A program made the translations under genes and the position numbers. From contig UQNI01000033.1 in NCBI GenBank assembly GCA_900542375.1, positions 1 to 21,265 on the forward strand: a stretch of 21,265 nucleotides of DNA, written 5' to 3'. Within the stretch, counting starts at the first letter, position 1, and every line of letters starts with the position of its first letter. Below are positions 14,937-21,265 of this stretch, in pieces. The notes beneath the pieces were generated by a model that saw only the letters and a list, made by a program, of their open reading frames with translations, ran no database searches and was not told where the DNA came from. Source of the DNA: an uncultured Oscillospiraceae bacterium. GTDB lineage: Bacteria; Bacillota; Clostridia; Oscillospirales; Acutalibacteraceae.

Positions 14937-14976
14937 CGGATACTCTTTAGATAGTATCAACCTATGATATAAAAAT

Positions 14977-15009
14977 AAACATCACACAGCAAGCCTCTGT
15001 GTGATGTTT
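14977..15009 (-). terminator. Terminator after cfa
   Basis: A perfect 13-bp stem (14977-14989 / 14997-15009, core CATCACACAG / CTGTGTGATG) with a 7-base loop is followed on the minus strand by TTTATTTTTAT. It lies 10 bp after the cfa stop codon. Confidence 0.9.
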
Positions 15010-15019
15010 TGATAATCTC

Positions 15020-16204
15020 TTAATCTTCGTATAAATAGTTTCTTGTCATTGGTAAATCGTTATCTACACCTTTGGTAAATAAAATTTGATGGATATCGCA
15101 AATTCCGTTGTGGAATACAGAAGCACATGACACCAAGTACAATTCCCACATTCTTACAAAGCGCTCTTCGAACATGGTATCTATTACATCACGCTTTGCA
15201 GCATAGTTTTTTGACCACTCCAATAATGTTTTTTCGTAATGGCGTCTTAGACTTTCCACATCCAGCGTGTAGTAGTTATACTCGCCGATTAAATAAATAA
15301 TTTCTCTTAAGCTTGGAATGATGCCGCCAGGGAAAATATATTTTTTAATCCAAGGATCACCGTCATGTTCTTGTCTGCCACTGATATAATGCAGCAAAAC
15401 AATTCCCTTTTTATTCAAAACTTTATCAATATTTTTAAAGAACAGAGGGTAATTATCGCGGCTAACGTGTTCCAGCATACCTACGCTTACAATACGGTCA
15501 AATGTCATACCGGATTTTTCAAGGTCACGATAATCCATCAGGCGAATTTCAACTTGTCCTTCCAGACCTTCTGCCTTAATCCGTTCTTGTCCTTTTTTAT
15601 ATTGTTCTTCACTTAACGTAATGCCAACGCCTTTTACATGATATTTTTTAGCAGCTGCAATCAATAGATATCCCCAACCGCATCCAATATCCAAAAGGGT
15701 TTGACCCTCTTTTAAATTTAGTTTCTTTAAGATATGTTCTACTTTATGTACCTGCGCATCATAAAGAGTATCTGTTTCATGCTTGAAATAGCCACAAGAA
15801 TAGCTCATGGTTTCATCTAACCACAATTCAAAGAATTCATTGCCAATATCATAGTGGGTCGCAATTTCTTGCTTTTGATTCTTTTTGGAAGTAGATGTTT
15901 TCATAATTTTGGTTAAGCCGCTGAAATCGCTTGCGAAATCTTCCAGTTTTGCAAGCACCATATTTAAAATTTCAAATAAATCTCCTTTTTCCAATTCCAG
16001 CGTTTTATCCATATACGCTTCACCTAAAGCCAGAGATGGGCTTTTCATCACTGCACCCATATCAATTCCGCCATTTGCTCGAATAATGGCTTGCGGTTCA
16101 CCTTCACCCACTTTAAATTCTTCACCATCAGGAAATTTTACTACAAAAGGTACATCATCGAATTTTTTCAGTAGTTTTTTTACAATCATCTTATCAAAAG
16201 CCAT
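15020..16204 (-). CDS. cfa: Cyclopropane-fatty-acyl-phospholipid synthase
   Basis: A 394-residue SAM-dependent enzyme adding a methylene group across double bonds of membrane phospholipid acyl chains, acting at the inner face of the membrane. A family-typical N-terminal domain (1-~100) precedes the methyltransferase fold. Visible residues are HYDIGNEFFELWLD (117-130), SYSCGYF with Cys137, the SAM-binding LDIGCGWG (171-178), GMLEHV with Glu245 and HYISG with His272. The Cys, Glu and His match the bicarbonate-site residues known from E. coli Cfa. The start chosen is the ATG at 16204, with AAAAGGAG about 11 bases upstream. The ATG at 16234 has no ribosome binding site. It is monocistronic, with a promoter at 16287-16314 and a terminator at 14977-15009. 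Confidence 0.95.
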   Translation of the reverse strand: MAFDKMIVKKLLKKFDDVPFVVKFPDGEEFKVGEGEPQAIIRANGGIDMGAVMKSPSLALGEAYMDKTLELEKGDLFEILNMVLAKLEDFASDFSGLTKIMKTSTSKKNQKQEIATHYDIGNEFFELWLDETMSYSCGYFKHETDTLYDAQVHKVEHILKKLNLKEGQTLLDIGCGWGYLLIAAAKKYHVKGVGITLSEEQYKKGQERIKAEGLEGQVEIRLMDYRDLEKSGMTFDRIVSVGMLEHVSRDNYPLFFKNIDKVLNKKGIVLLHYISGRQEHDGDPWIKKYIFPGGIIPSLREIIYLIGEYNYYTLDVESLRRHYEKTLLEWSKNYAAKRDVIDTMFEERFVRMWELYLVSCASVFHNGICDIHQILFTKGVDNDLPMTRNYLYED

Positions 16205-16244
16205 AGTTTTGAATACTCCTTTTCCTATTGACATACATAAAGAA

Positions 16245-16369
16245 ACATTTTTATCACAAACACATGAAAATATATACTATCTTTATATCTTACCCAATAT
16301 TACGGCGTTGTCAATATCAAATTAACACTGTTGTTTACTTTTATTTATTTTTTACATTTTTATCACAAA
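16245..16369. repeat. Pair of exact 16-bp direct repeats flanking the cfa promoter
   Basis: ACATTTTTATCACAAA occurs exactly at 16245-16260 and 16354-16369. On the coding (minus) strand it reads TTTGTGATAAAAATGT. The copies are 109 bp apart, close to a whole number of helical turns, and bracket the -35 and -10 boxes: one roughly 80 bp upstream and one roughly 28 bp downstream of the predicted start. This is a layout typical of paired operators. No regulator is identified. Confidence 0.6.
16287..16314 (-). promoter_or_regulatory. Promoter of cfa
   Basis: On the minus strand, consensus -35 TTGACA (16309-16314) and -10 TAAGAT (16287-16292) are separated by 16 bp. The predicted leader is about 75 nt. 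The spacing is slightly short, and flanking repeats suggest regulation. Confidence 0.65.
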
Positions 16370-16402
16370 TAGTAGTAGTTTGAAACCATTTAAGAAACTA
16401 TG

Positions 16403-16432
16403 AATAAAAGCCCCCAATTGGGGGCTTTTATT
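16403..16432 (-). terminator. Terminator of the YfhO gene pair
   Basis: A perfect hairpin AATAAAAGCCCCC / GGGGGCTTTTATT (16403-16415 / 16420-16432) with an AATT loop, followed on the minus strand by a short run (CATAGTTT). The Ts within the 3' arm supply the U-tract. The 5' arm overlaps the TAA stop of the YfhO gene at 16431-16433. Its symmetry means it could also stop plus-strand transcription. Confidence 0.88.
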
Positions 16433-19106
16433 ATTTTAATTTATGCTTGCGTTTGACTCTCAGAACAATTACAACAGTAATATAAGTAACAAATGTTACA
16501 CCCGAAATCAGTATGCCCGGAAGTAACCACGGTGTTCTGTATTTCAACACCACATGATTTTCACCTTCTGTGATTGGTATTGCCATAAAGCCAACATTCG
16601 CTTTTTCTACTTCTACTGTTTCTCCATTCACTGTTGCTGACCAGCCTTCAGTATACGGAATGCTAAAGAACAACATTTTGTCTTGGTCAACAGTAATATT
16701 TCCTTCTACTTTTGTATCCTCTACTGTTAATGACTCAAACTTATCTTGGGCACGCGCCTGTACATTGGGTAGATATTCTTCATTCATATCCACTGCATAT
16801 ACATTGATATCATCAAAAGTCATGGTTCCTGAACCCACTGCAAGTTTTATTTGCATAACATCTTCCGTTGCTTCTCCCAAAGAAACCAAATAATCATGAT
16901 TACCATAGTAATACAACCAGTCCGGATTTAAATAATGGAACATGGACTCCTGTTCTCCGTTAACAACAGTGACATATCTGGTGGTGTCCAAGTGCAAATT
17001 CTTAAATTGAACATATATCGTTTTTCCTTTTGGAATATTGACATTTAACAGAACTTCTCCATTTCCACCTACTGTAATTTCGTTGTCAGAAATAATAGTA
17101 CTTTCGTTTGATTCTTCAAATGTGTACGCTGCCTCAGGTAAACTGTTAATATCTGAAGAGGATTTTTCCGTTAAACCATTCGATGACGCATTATCCTCTA
17201 AAATCAAAGAGGACAACAATGTATTCTTTTTGTCCATTGTATTGAGTTTGTCGTATTCAGAACGATACATAATACTATCATATGTAAATCCTAACGGTAA
17301 TACATATTGATTTTCGTGTACAATTCCAGAATATCCCTCCGGTGTTTCTACCTTTTCATAACCAAACATGGACACACCTTTTTCTGTTATCTGATATTTT
17401 GCGGACAACAAGGTATTTAAATAAACGTCATTTCCAAATCCACCAAAATAGTGGACAAAGTGCAATCCAATATCTTGATCTACATAAAAATCATAAATAT
17501 CTTTGTCCTGTAAGCTCCAGTAGCCCACCGTACTATGATACGGAGTGACCAAGCTATCATTTATCAGTGAACTAGCTACAGAACGATAAAAGTTATCATC
17601 ATCAGACAAATACGAGGCTGTCTTTCCCAACCCGGTTTCGTAACTTGTACGGACCTGATCTAACTTATTATATACATTAGACATCTCCAAAAAGTTTTTG
17701 TCATACACTATAAAGCCGTTCAACCCAAGATATATACACGTAACTACCAGCAACGCTGATTTTGTAAAGCGTACATATTGCGTTTTTCCAAAGAAAAATA
17801 GTATGGACAGTACAATTAACATAAAGCCCAGGCCCATATAAATATAAATATTCTCTAACCCTTTCAGCCAGAGGCATAGCCCTATATAAACAACAATGCA
17901 GCCTGCCAAAATTCCTGCTTTTACTTTAGATAATTGATACAATTTAGGTAATACAACTACTGTGATTAACGAAACTAAAAATGCATATCCAAACATCCAA
18001 CGATTTACAGGATATCCAAAACCATTAAAGATGCTTCCTCCAATTGGAATGAGCATAAATGCGGATAATACAATAAATCCAACTCGTAACTGCCAGTATT
18101 TCTTTTCTCTGGTTATAAACAGAATAATCAGAGCAAAAAAACTGATTGCGGCAAAAGACAATGAGGTATAATTATCGCCCTCTCCCGGAATTGCAAATTC
18201 TGTAAAAAAGAGCTTGTAATAACCCGGATAGTAAAATAAACCTGCATCCAATAGGGAACTGTTACTTACACGGCAGCTTGATAAAAATCCTTTTATCATT
18301 GGTAAAAACAGAAAGGCTCCCATGCAAGCTCCTGTAGCAAAAAAGCCAATGCATTTTCCTATGGTTGCAAAAAAAGCTTTTACTGTGGAACGATATTCAA
18401 ATAAATAGCGTATGATTCCATATATTACAATCAATAGTACCAACATATATAACATATAGAAATTATTCAAAACGCTTAAAAAGCTCATTATTACAAAAAA
18501 ATGAGGTTTTTCTTTACGAAAGATTTTCTCCAGGCCTAACAATAACAGCGGCAGATAAATAATTGCCGTGCCAAAAAGACTCATAGGAATGACAAATACC
18601 ACTACAAATCCGCAAAATGCATACAATAAGCTGCCTAATAAGCTTTCAAACCATCCTCTTTTTAAGTAATGGACATATGCAAAAAAGGCAACGCCCATGC
18701 AATACATTTTTACAAGAATAATAAAACTATAGAGCAATTCTATTTGGCTTTGCGGCCAAATGCCTGCTAACAAGGCAAACGGATCGCCTACTACATAATA
18801 ACCTAACGTAGTAATAACATCTGAACCCAAACCAATATCCCATGACCATGTAGGTAACGTCCCATGAATTAAATTGCTGAATAAACCTTTCAACCAATCT
18901 CCGTAATAATATAATGCCGGATAGAGTTGATCCGTACCATCATAGTAACCCAACAAGGTTTTATAATCATTTCTAAAAAGCCCAAGGTACATGATTGAAA
19001 ATACGAATAAAAAACATATGGAAAATATAAGTAAAAATGATAAAATTGGTCTCTGTTTTCTCCAAGTATCAAATTTATTTATCTGCTGACAAAAGTAATT
19101 CTTCAT
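16431..19106 (-). CDS. YfhO-family polytopic membrane protein (GT-C-like), copy 1
   Basis: An 891-residue membrane protein of the YfhO family. In Bacillus subtilis YfhO acts with CsbB and GtcA to put GlcNAc on lipoteichoic acid at the outer membrane face, as a GT-C type transferase. Here about a dozen hydrophobic helices fill residues 20-480. The first outside loop carries YYDGTDQLYPALYY (54-67), with acidic residues Asp56 and Asp59 where GT-C enzymes keep catalytic acids. A long outside domain (~480-850) of mainly beta character ends FFSIPYTEGWSATVNGE, then comes one last helix (~860-885) and a basic tail. The ATG has AAGGAAG 6 bases upstream. It starts 11 bp after the second YfhO gene and shares its transcript. 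The acceptor polymer here is unknown. Confidence 0.9.
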   Translation of the reverse strand: MKNYFCQQINKFDTWRKQRPILSFLLIFSICFLFVFSIMYLGLFRNDYKTLLGYYDGTDQLYPALYYYGDWLKGLFSNLIHGTLPTWSWDIGLGSDVITTLGYYVVGDPFALLAGIWPQSQIELLYSFIILVKMYCMGVAFFAYVHYLKRGWFESLLGSLLYAFCGFVVVFVIPMSLFGTAIIYLPLLLLGLEKIFRKEKPHFFVIMSFLSVLNNFYMLYMLVLLIVIYGIIRYLFEYRSTVKAFFATIGKCIGFFATGACMGAFLFLPMIKGFLSSCRVSNSSLLDAGLFYYPGYYKLFFTEFAIPGEGDNYTSLSFAAISFFALIILFITREKKYWQLRVGFIVLSAFMLIPIGGSIFNGFGYPVNRWMFGYAFLVSLITVVVLPKLYQLSKVKAGILAGCIVVYIGLCLWLKGLENIYIYMGLGFMLIVLSILFFFGKTQYVRFTKSALLVVTCIYLGLNGFIVYDKNFLEMSNVYNKLDQVRTSYETGLGKTASYLSDDDNFYRSVASSLINDSLVTPYHSTVGYWSLQDKDIYDFYVDQDIGLHFVHYFGGFGNDVYLNTLLSAKYQITEKGVSMFGYEKVETPEGYSGIVHENQYVLPLGFTYDSIMYRSEYDKLNTMDKKNTLLSSLILEDNASSNGLTEKSSSDINSLPEAAYTFEESNESTIISDNEITVGGNGEVLLNVNIPKGKTIYVQFKNLHLDTTRYVTVVNGEQESMFHYLNPDWLYYYGNHDYLVSLGEATEDVMQIKLAVGSGTMTFDDINVYAVDMNEEYLPNVQARAQDKFESLTVEDTKVEGNITVDQDKMLFFSIPYTEGWSATVNGETVEVEKANVGFMAIPITEGENHVVLKYRTPWLLPGILISGVTFVTYITVVIVLRVKRKHKLK

Positions 19107-19117
19107 TTATTTCTTCC

Positions 19118-21265
19118 TTATAAATTCTGATTAGACTTTTTCTTTTCATTTTTATACAGAAAAACTATATATCCTCCTAATGCAACAATACTGATTCCAC
19201 TTATAATTCCTCCAACAATCAGTCCGGGAGGTACAAAAGATAATTCTACAGTATGCGTTCCTTCAGGGATTTTAACAGATAAGAATGTATCAAATACTTT
19301 TTCTGTTTCTACTTTCTGCCCGTCGATATAAACATTCCAACCATTTTCATATGGCAATGACAAGAATAATCTTTCATTTTCTTTCGCAGTAACTTCACCG
19401 CTAAAAGAAGAACTGCTGTTTTTATTTGCGTTAAAACTGCCATCTGCCAGGTAATTATAATATTGTTCAAAAGTATTCATATCTTGTCTGTAAACATATG
19501 GTACACCTAAAATAAAGCTGTTTTCTTTTAATTCGATTGTTATCGTGTACGTATCTTGGTCATCCGAAATTAAAACAGGATGAATATAGTCATAATGTAC
19601 CCCATGAAGATAATGGTCATAAAATACTTCTTCACCATTCAGTTTAACAGAAGCTTTTAAAGCCTGTTCTGAATGTTGGAAACACATATACACAGGGTCT
19701 TTCTCTTCATTTCTTTTATAGGTGTAAGAAATAGAAGCCGGAGCGTCCGTATTGATTTTCTCTAACACAATTGTTCCATCATCTTGCGTTACAACATGTA
19801 AATTTTCTGTTTGTGTGTCTAGCAGTTCTTCCGGAACAAAAATATCTTGCTCCAGTTCGGGAACAAAACATTTGAATACATTGTTTTGTGATACAAACGG
19901 ATTATCATCACTGAGTTCTAATGTATCCATATTTTCAGGAATGGTAAACCCTAAACCGAGTGCAAAAGGATTTTCATAAATTGTGTATTTTGATTCTTCA
20001 TAAACTTTTTGATACTGTGAAAAATATTGATTCTCTGAGATAAAGTATTTAATATTGTAAATACTGTCAAATGCGATGGTATTTCCCTGACCGTTGCTAA
20101 TATATACACTGTTTGATTTATATCCTGTTTTATTAAAAAAGTTCACCAAGTTTGTTTTTAAATTAGAACTATAATGGGTAATAGAAGGATAAGAAAAATT
20201 CATAGCATCATTAAATGTGTATAAGTAATCTTTTTCTATTCTTGAAACGCTGTTTCCTGTCAATGCTTTTGCTTTTTCAATCACCGATGTTGTATCTTCA
20301 TGGAAGTTTAAGTAGGATGCACTGTCTCCATAAGACATTTGCCGTAATCCGGTATATGCATTCAATGATACATTCGCTGTGCACACAACTCCAACACTCA
20401 TTGTTAAAACGATTTGTATCCATTTTTTATTTTGCAGGTACACAAAATACAACAAGACAAAAAAGAATATGATAAGTCCTATATCCAATAATGTATATTT
20501 TAAGGCATTATGAAATCTACCTGTGTAATATGATAACAACACAGTAACCGCCAGCATTGCTATTCCTGTAATAGAATATCTAATAATCGGCGGTTTGGAT
20601 TTTCTTAATGCTTGGAAGCTTTCCATGGCGATGGTAATTAATACAAAGCTGAATAGAAACGCATATCTATGCGTAAACCAGTTAGGAGGTGTAAACCCTT
20701 GCCATGCTAAGTCAAATGGCACAATATTAAATGATAAGATAAAAACAACAATCAGGCCACCGGCCAGCAGCTTACTTCTTATATCAATTGTTTTGTGTAT
20801 AAAGAACAATACTGCAAGAACGATGATAAAAATACCTACAAAAATGTTGGGAGGGCCATCCCTTAAATCGTCCCAATTGAACATATTCGTATATAAATTT
20901 CCAAATATATCTAAAAACGAACCATTCAGAGCAAATGATAAATTTTTTGTACCTCCTGATTTTCCTCCACTTAAAGCCATAAAAGTGGGCAGCAATACAA
21001 CAGCAGACAAACCGCCTGCTATTAAGGAAGATACAATATATGTTCTGGCTTTATTCCAAAAATATTTTAATTTTGATTCTGTCGGCAAAGAACGCAAAAT
21101 ATAATATAAAAAATATAAAACTGTAAAAATACATAGCATGTAACCAATATAATAATTGGTTACCAAAGCAAAAAATAAAGAAATAATATAGCACAGTGGT
21201 CGCTTTTTATCAATAATACGGTGAATCCCCAATACAACAATAGGAAGTAAAATAACACCATCCAG
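19118..21265 (-). CDS. YfhO-family membrane protein, copy 2 (N-terminus outside window)
   Basis: The reading frame is open to the right edge, so about 715 C-terminal residues are seen and the N-terminal part, probably 150-200 residues, is missing. The first visible residues, LDGVILLPIVVLGIHR, match the YfhO segment before NYYIGYMLCIF, not a protein start. A TTG at 21232 lacks a proper ribosome binding site and should not be taken as the start. Several further helices, a large outside beta-rich domain ending FLSLPYENGWNVYIDGQ, a final helix (GLIVGGIISGISIVALGGYIVF) and a Lys/Asn-rich tail follow. The same PY-x-x-GW-x-V-x-x-(N/D)-G motif near the C-terminus occurs in copy 1. The two are tandem paralogues and clearly diverged. 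The stop is 11 bp before copy 1. Confidence 0.9.
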   Translation of the reverse strand: MDGVILLPIVVLGIHRIIDKKRPLCYIISLFFALVTNYYIGYMLCIFTVLYFLYYILRSLPTESKLKYFWNKARTYIVSSLIAGGLSAVVLLPTFMALSGGKSGGTKNLSFALNGSFLDIFGNLYTNMFNWDDLRDGPPNIFVGIFIIVLAVLFFIHKTIDIRSKLLAGGLIVVFILSFNIVPFDLAWQGFTPPNWFTHRYAFLFSFVLITIAMESFQALRKSKPPIIRYSITGIAMLAVTVLLSYYTGRFHNALKYTLLDIGLIIFFFVLLYFVYLQNKKWIQIVLTMSVGVVCTANVSLNAYTGLRQMSYGDSASYLNFHEDTTSVIEKAKALTGNSVSRIEKDYLYTFNDAMNFSYPSITHYSSNLKTNLVNFFNKTGYKSNSVYISNGQGNTIAFDSIYNIKYFISENQYFSQYQKVYEESKYTIYENPFALGLGFTIPENMDTLELSDDNPFVSQNNVFKCFVPELEQDIFVPEELLDTQTENLHVVTQDDGTIVLEKINTDAPASISYTYKRNEEKDPVYMCFQHSEQALKASVKLNGEEVFYDHYLHGVHYDYIHPVLISDDQDTYTITIELKENSFILGVPYVYRQDMNTFEQYYNYLADGSFNANKNSSSSFSGEVTAKENERLFLSLPYENGWNVYIDGQKVETEKVFDTFLSVKIPEGTHTVELSFVPPGLIVGGIISGISIVALGGYIVFLYKNEKKKSNQNL

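Noticed and set aside
21230..21232. TTG at 21232 as start of the second YfhO protein
   Set aside because: The frame continues to the window edge with residues typical of the interior of YfhO (LDGVILLPIVVLG). The true start lies outside.

Overview
The window looks like chromosome of a low-GC Gram-positive anaerobe, most likely a Clostridia member of the Oscillospiraceae/Ruminococcaceae type. This is an inference from the AT-rich composition, strong AGGAGG-type ribosome binding sites, tightly packed operons with 4-bp ATGA overlaps, sigma-A-like promoters, and gene families such as YfhO and the Firmicutes-type methionine gamma-lyase-like protein. No complete mobile element, CRISPR array or rRNA was found. 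The only trace of mobility is a tRNA 3'-end fragment near the left edge.

Layout, left to right. (1) Positions 1-441 hold no convincing gene. They contain a degenerate copy of a tRNA 3' end, a nested imperfect inverted repeat and a terminator. (2) A minus-strand tRNA-Leu(UAG) has its own near-consensus promoter. (3) A minus-strand five-gene operon starts at murD and runs through two divergent M42 metallopeptidases, a GNAT acetyltransferase and a PLP-dependent methionine gamma-lyase-like protein. Spacings are 4-bp overlap to 17 bp, and no terminator is visible before the tRNA gene. (4) Divergent from murD on the plus strand are a two-domain PPK2 polyphosphate kinase, purC with a strong terminator, and a MerR-TipAS regulator with an internal start site. 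(5) A second minus-strand operon encodes a CydD/CydC-like heterodimeric ABC exporter, a cysteine-rich YgbA-family protein linked in enterobacteria to nitric oxide stress, and a DUF454 membrane protein. The genes overlap by 1-4 bp. They are preceded by a leader with a terminator hairpin and by overlapping palindromes. (6) A lipoprotein gene and cfa (cyclopropane fatty acid synthase) follow, each with its own promoter and terminator. Two exact 16-bp direct repeats flank the cfa promoter. (7) Two tandem YfhO-family membrane proteins, the upstream one cut by the window's right edge, end at a perfect hairpin terminator.

Functionally the region mixes cell envelope genes (murD, cfa, YfhO pair, lipoprotein), peptide and amino-acid turnover (M42 pair, methionine gamma-lyase-like), nucleotide/phosphate metabolism (PPK2, purC), and stress or drug response (MerR-TipAS, CydDC-YgbA-DUF454). 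The items most worth following up are the exporter-YgbA-DUF454 operon with its leader and palindromic control region, the paired 16-bp repeats around the cfa promoter, and the two-product design of the MerR-TipAS gene with its 19-bp-spacer promoter. All family assignments come from reading motifs by eye. No database search was run.
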